From Chlamydiota bacterium (lineage in GTDB: Bacteria; Chlamydiota; Chlamydiia; Chlamydiales; Simkaniaceae): a stretch of 7,010 nt of DNA. Below the pieces are notes generated by a model. It was given only the letters and a program-made list of their open reading frames with translations, was not told the DNA's origin and did no database searches. Positions 6,143 through 7,010 of the stretch are shown here, piece by piece; within the stretch, counting starts at the first letter, position 1, and the number at the start of each line of letters is the position of its first letter. Both the position numbers and the translations under genes were made by a program. The stretch is taken from positions 1-7,010 of the forward strand of contig JAKQGT010000098.1 in assembly GCA_029556005.1 (NCBI GenBank), read 5' to 3'.

Positions 6143-6160
6143 AAACGCTGCTGTTCCAGA
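6127..6160 (+). other. Hairpin over the dnaN stop codon, dnaN-recF junction
   Basis: CAGCGT (6135-6140) pairs perfectly with ACGCTG (6145-6150) around the tetraloop AGAA; below a small internal loop, TCTGG (6127-6131) pairs with CCAGA (6156-6160). The dnaN stop TAG (6140-6142) is in the upper stem and loop. A-rich sequence, not a T-run, follows, so it is not an intrinsic terminator. It may shield the dnaN message from 3' exonucleases or lower recF expression relative to dnaN; both are inference. Confidence 0.5.
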
Positions 6161-6184
6161 AAAAAAATCAAAACTCAGGTTAAC

Positions 6185-7010
6185 ATGATTTTAAAGCACT
6201 TAATCCTACACGCGTTTCGGAACTATTCAGAAATTTCGGTCCCCTTTCGAGAAGGGATTAACGTGATTCAAGGGAAAAATGGTGCGGGAAAAACCAGCCT
6301 CTTAGAAGCCATTTTTTTTCTGAGCACAGGACGTTCCTTTCGGACTGTCCACCTTTCAGACCTCATTAAAAAAGGGTCTGCCCATTTTTATATTGAAGCC
6401 CATTTTATTCGAGATGGTGTCGAACAAGTCCTTACCATTGGTTATGATGGGCACAGTCGTCGAATCCACTATAATAACACCCTCTTTCAGAATTTTTCCC
6501 ACGTCTTAGGGATTCTTCCTTCAGTACTCTATGCTCCGAAGGATAGCGAACTCATCTATGGCTCTCCTGCAGATCGGCGCCGTTTCTTAAACATCCAACT
6601 CGCTCAAACCGATCCTCTCTACGTCCATCATCTGACGCGCTACCACAAAGCGATGAAACACCGAAATGCCCTCCTTAAACAAAAATCTGAAGTCGCCATA
6701 GAAAGTTTCGAACATATGATGGCCCATTCCGCGCGCTATCTCATGGAGAAACGTAAAGATCTGATCGAAGCCCTTAAACCACGCCTCAAAAATTTCGCAA
6801 CCCATCTATCCTCACAAAAAGATCCTTTTGATCTCTATTATGAACCATCCATTGCGATTAAACGGATGGATGAAATGGAAACGCTCTATCTTAAACAACG
6901 CCCTAAAGAACTCATTTTAGGAACCACCTTAATCGGTCCCCACCGCGATGATTTTCTCATTACCTACGATAAAAAAGATGCTAAAATGTATGCAATTGAA
7001 GGTAAAAAAC
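6185..7010 (+). CDS. recF: DNA replication and repair protein RecF, N-terminal 275 residues (cut by right edge)
   Basis: RecF is a cytoplasmic SMC/ABC-type ATPase that, with RecO and RecR, loads RecA at single-strand gaps and stalled forks. The frame opens at ATG 6185 and is still open at the right edge; the family usually has about 350-370 residues, so roughly 80-100 are missing. Visible are the N-terminal LHAFRNYSEI (8-17), Walker A GKNGAGKTS (30-38), LYAPKDSELIYGSPADRRRF (115-134), the typical GPxxRRRFL segment, and GPHRDDF (251-257). The frame ends at YAIEGKK, which is where the ABC signature of RecF begins (usually S-x-G-Q-Q/K-R); Walker B lies outside. AGG at 6177-6179 is five bases before the start. 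It follows dnaN by 42 bp on the same strand and has no evident promoter of its own. Confidence 0.97.
   Translation, partial: MILKHLILHAFRNYSEISVPFREGINVIQGKNGAGKTSLLEAIFFLSTGRSFRTVHLSDLIKKGSAHFYIEAHFIRDGVEQVLTIGYDGHSRRIHYNNTLFQNFSHVLGILPSVLYAPKDSELIYGSPADRRRFLNIQLAQTDPLYVHHLTRYHKAMKHRNALLKQKSEVAIESFEHMMAHSARYLMEKRKDLIEALKPRLKNFATHLSSQKDPFDLYYEPSIAIKRMDEMETLYLKQRPKELILGTTLIGPHRDDFLITYDKKDAKMYAIEGKK

Overview
The window reads as ordinary chromosomal DNA of a member of the Chlamydiota, probably one of the chlamydia-like lineages outside the genus Chlamydia. The grounds are the close resemblance, from memory, of the encoded LeuRS, SmpB and DnaN to chlamydial versions, and the smpB-dnaN-recF cluster that Chlamydia also has. 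No search was run, so genus and species are left open. Base composition is moderately AT-rich, and gaps between genes are more AT-rich than the genes.

Layout. Positions 1-1685 hold the N-terminal 561 codons of leuS on the minus strand, running off the left edge. A 410-bp AT-rich divergent gap (1686-2095) contains a roughly 165-bp segment bounded by 15-nt inverted repeats and a plausible promoter for the rightward genes. Five genes then run rightward: a 481-aa protein of unknown function that looks like several winged-helix units (2096-3541); a TerC/YkoY-type membrane protein, probably a manganese exporter (3608-4285); smpB, the tmRNA partner (4371-4826, starting inside a longer open frame); dnaN, the sliding clamp (5042-6142); and the first 275 codons of recF (6185-7010, cut by the right edge).

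The genes serve translation (leuS, smpB), replication and repair (dnaN, recF) and metal homeostasis (terC). dnaN and recF are only 42 bp apart and are probably co-transcribed from a good promoter at 4984-5011 with a perfect TTGACA -35 box.

The most interesting structure is between smpB and dnaN. A 161-bp segment (4816-4976) has 20-nt terminal inverted repeats with 19 matches and is flanked by TAA on both sides. It covers the last two codons and the stop of smpB and ends 7 bp before the dnaN -35 box. Removing it with one TAA copy leaves an intact smpB ending in Met-Leu-Lys-Gly-stop, nearly the present ending. That is what insertion of a small non-autonomous element (MITE-like) would leave. A minus-strand frame with protein-like composition runs through it. 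Other items are a 41-nt near-perfect palindrome before terC, a hairpin over the dnaN stop codon, and a Gly in place of the usual His in the LeuRS editing pocket. I found no defence system, CRISPR array, tRNA, rRNA or full insertion sequence.
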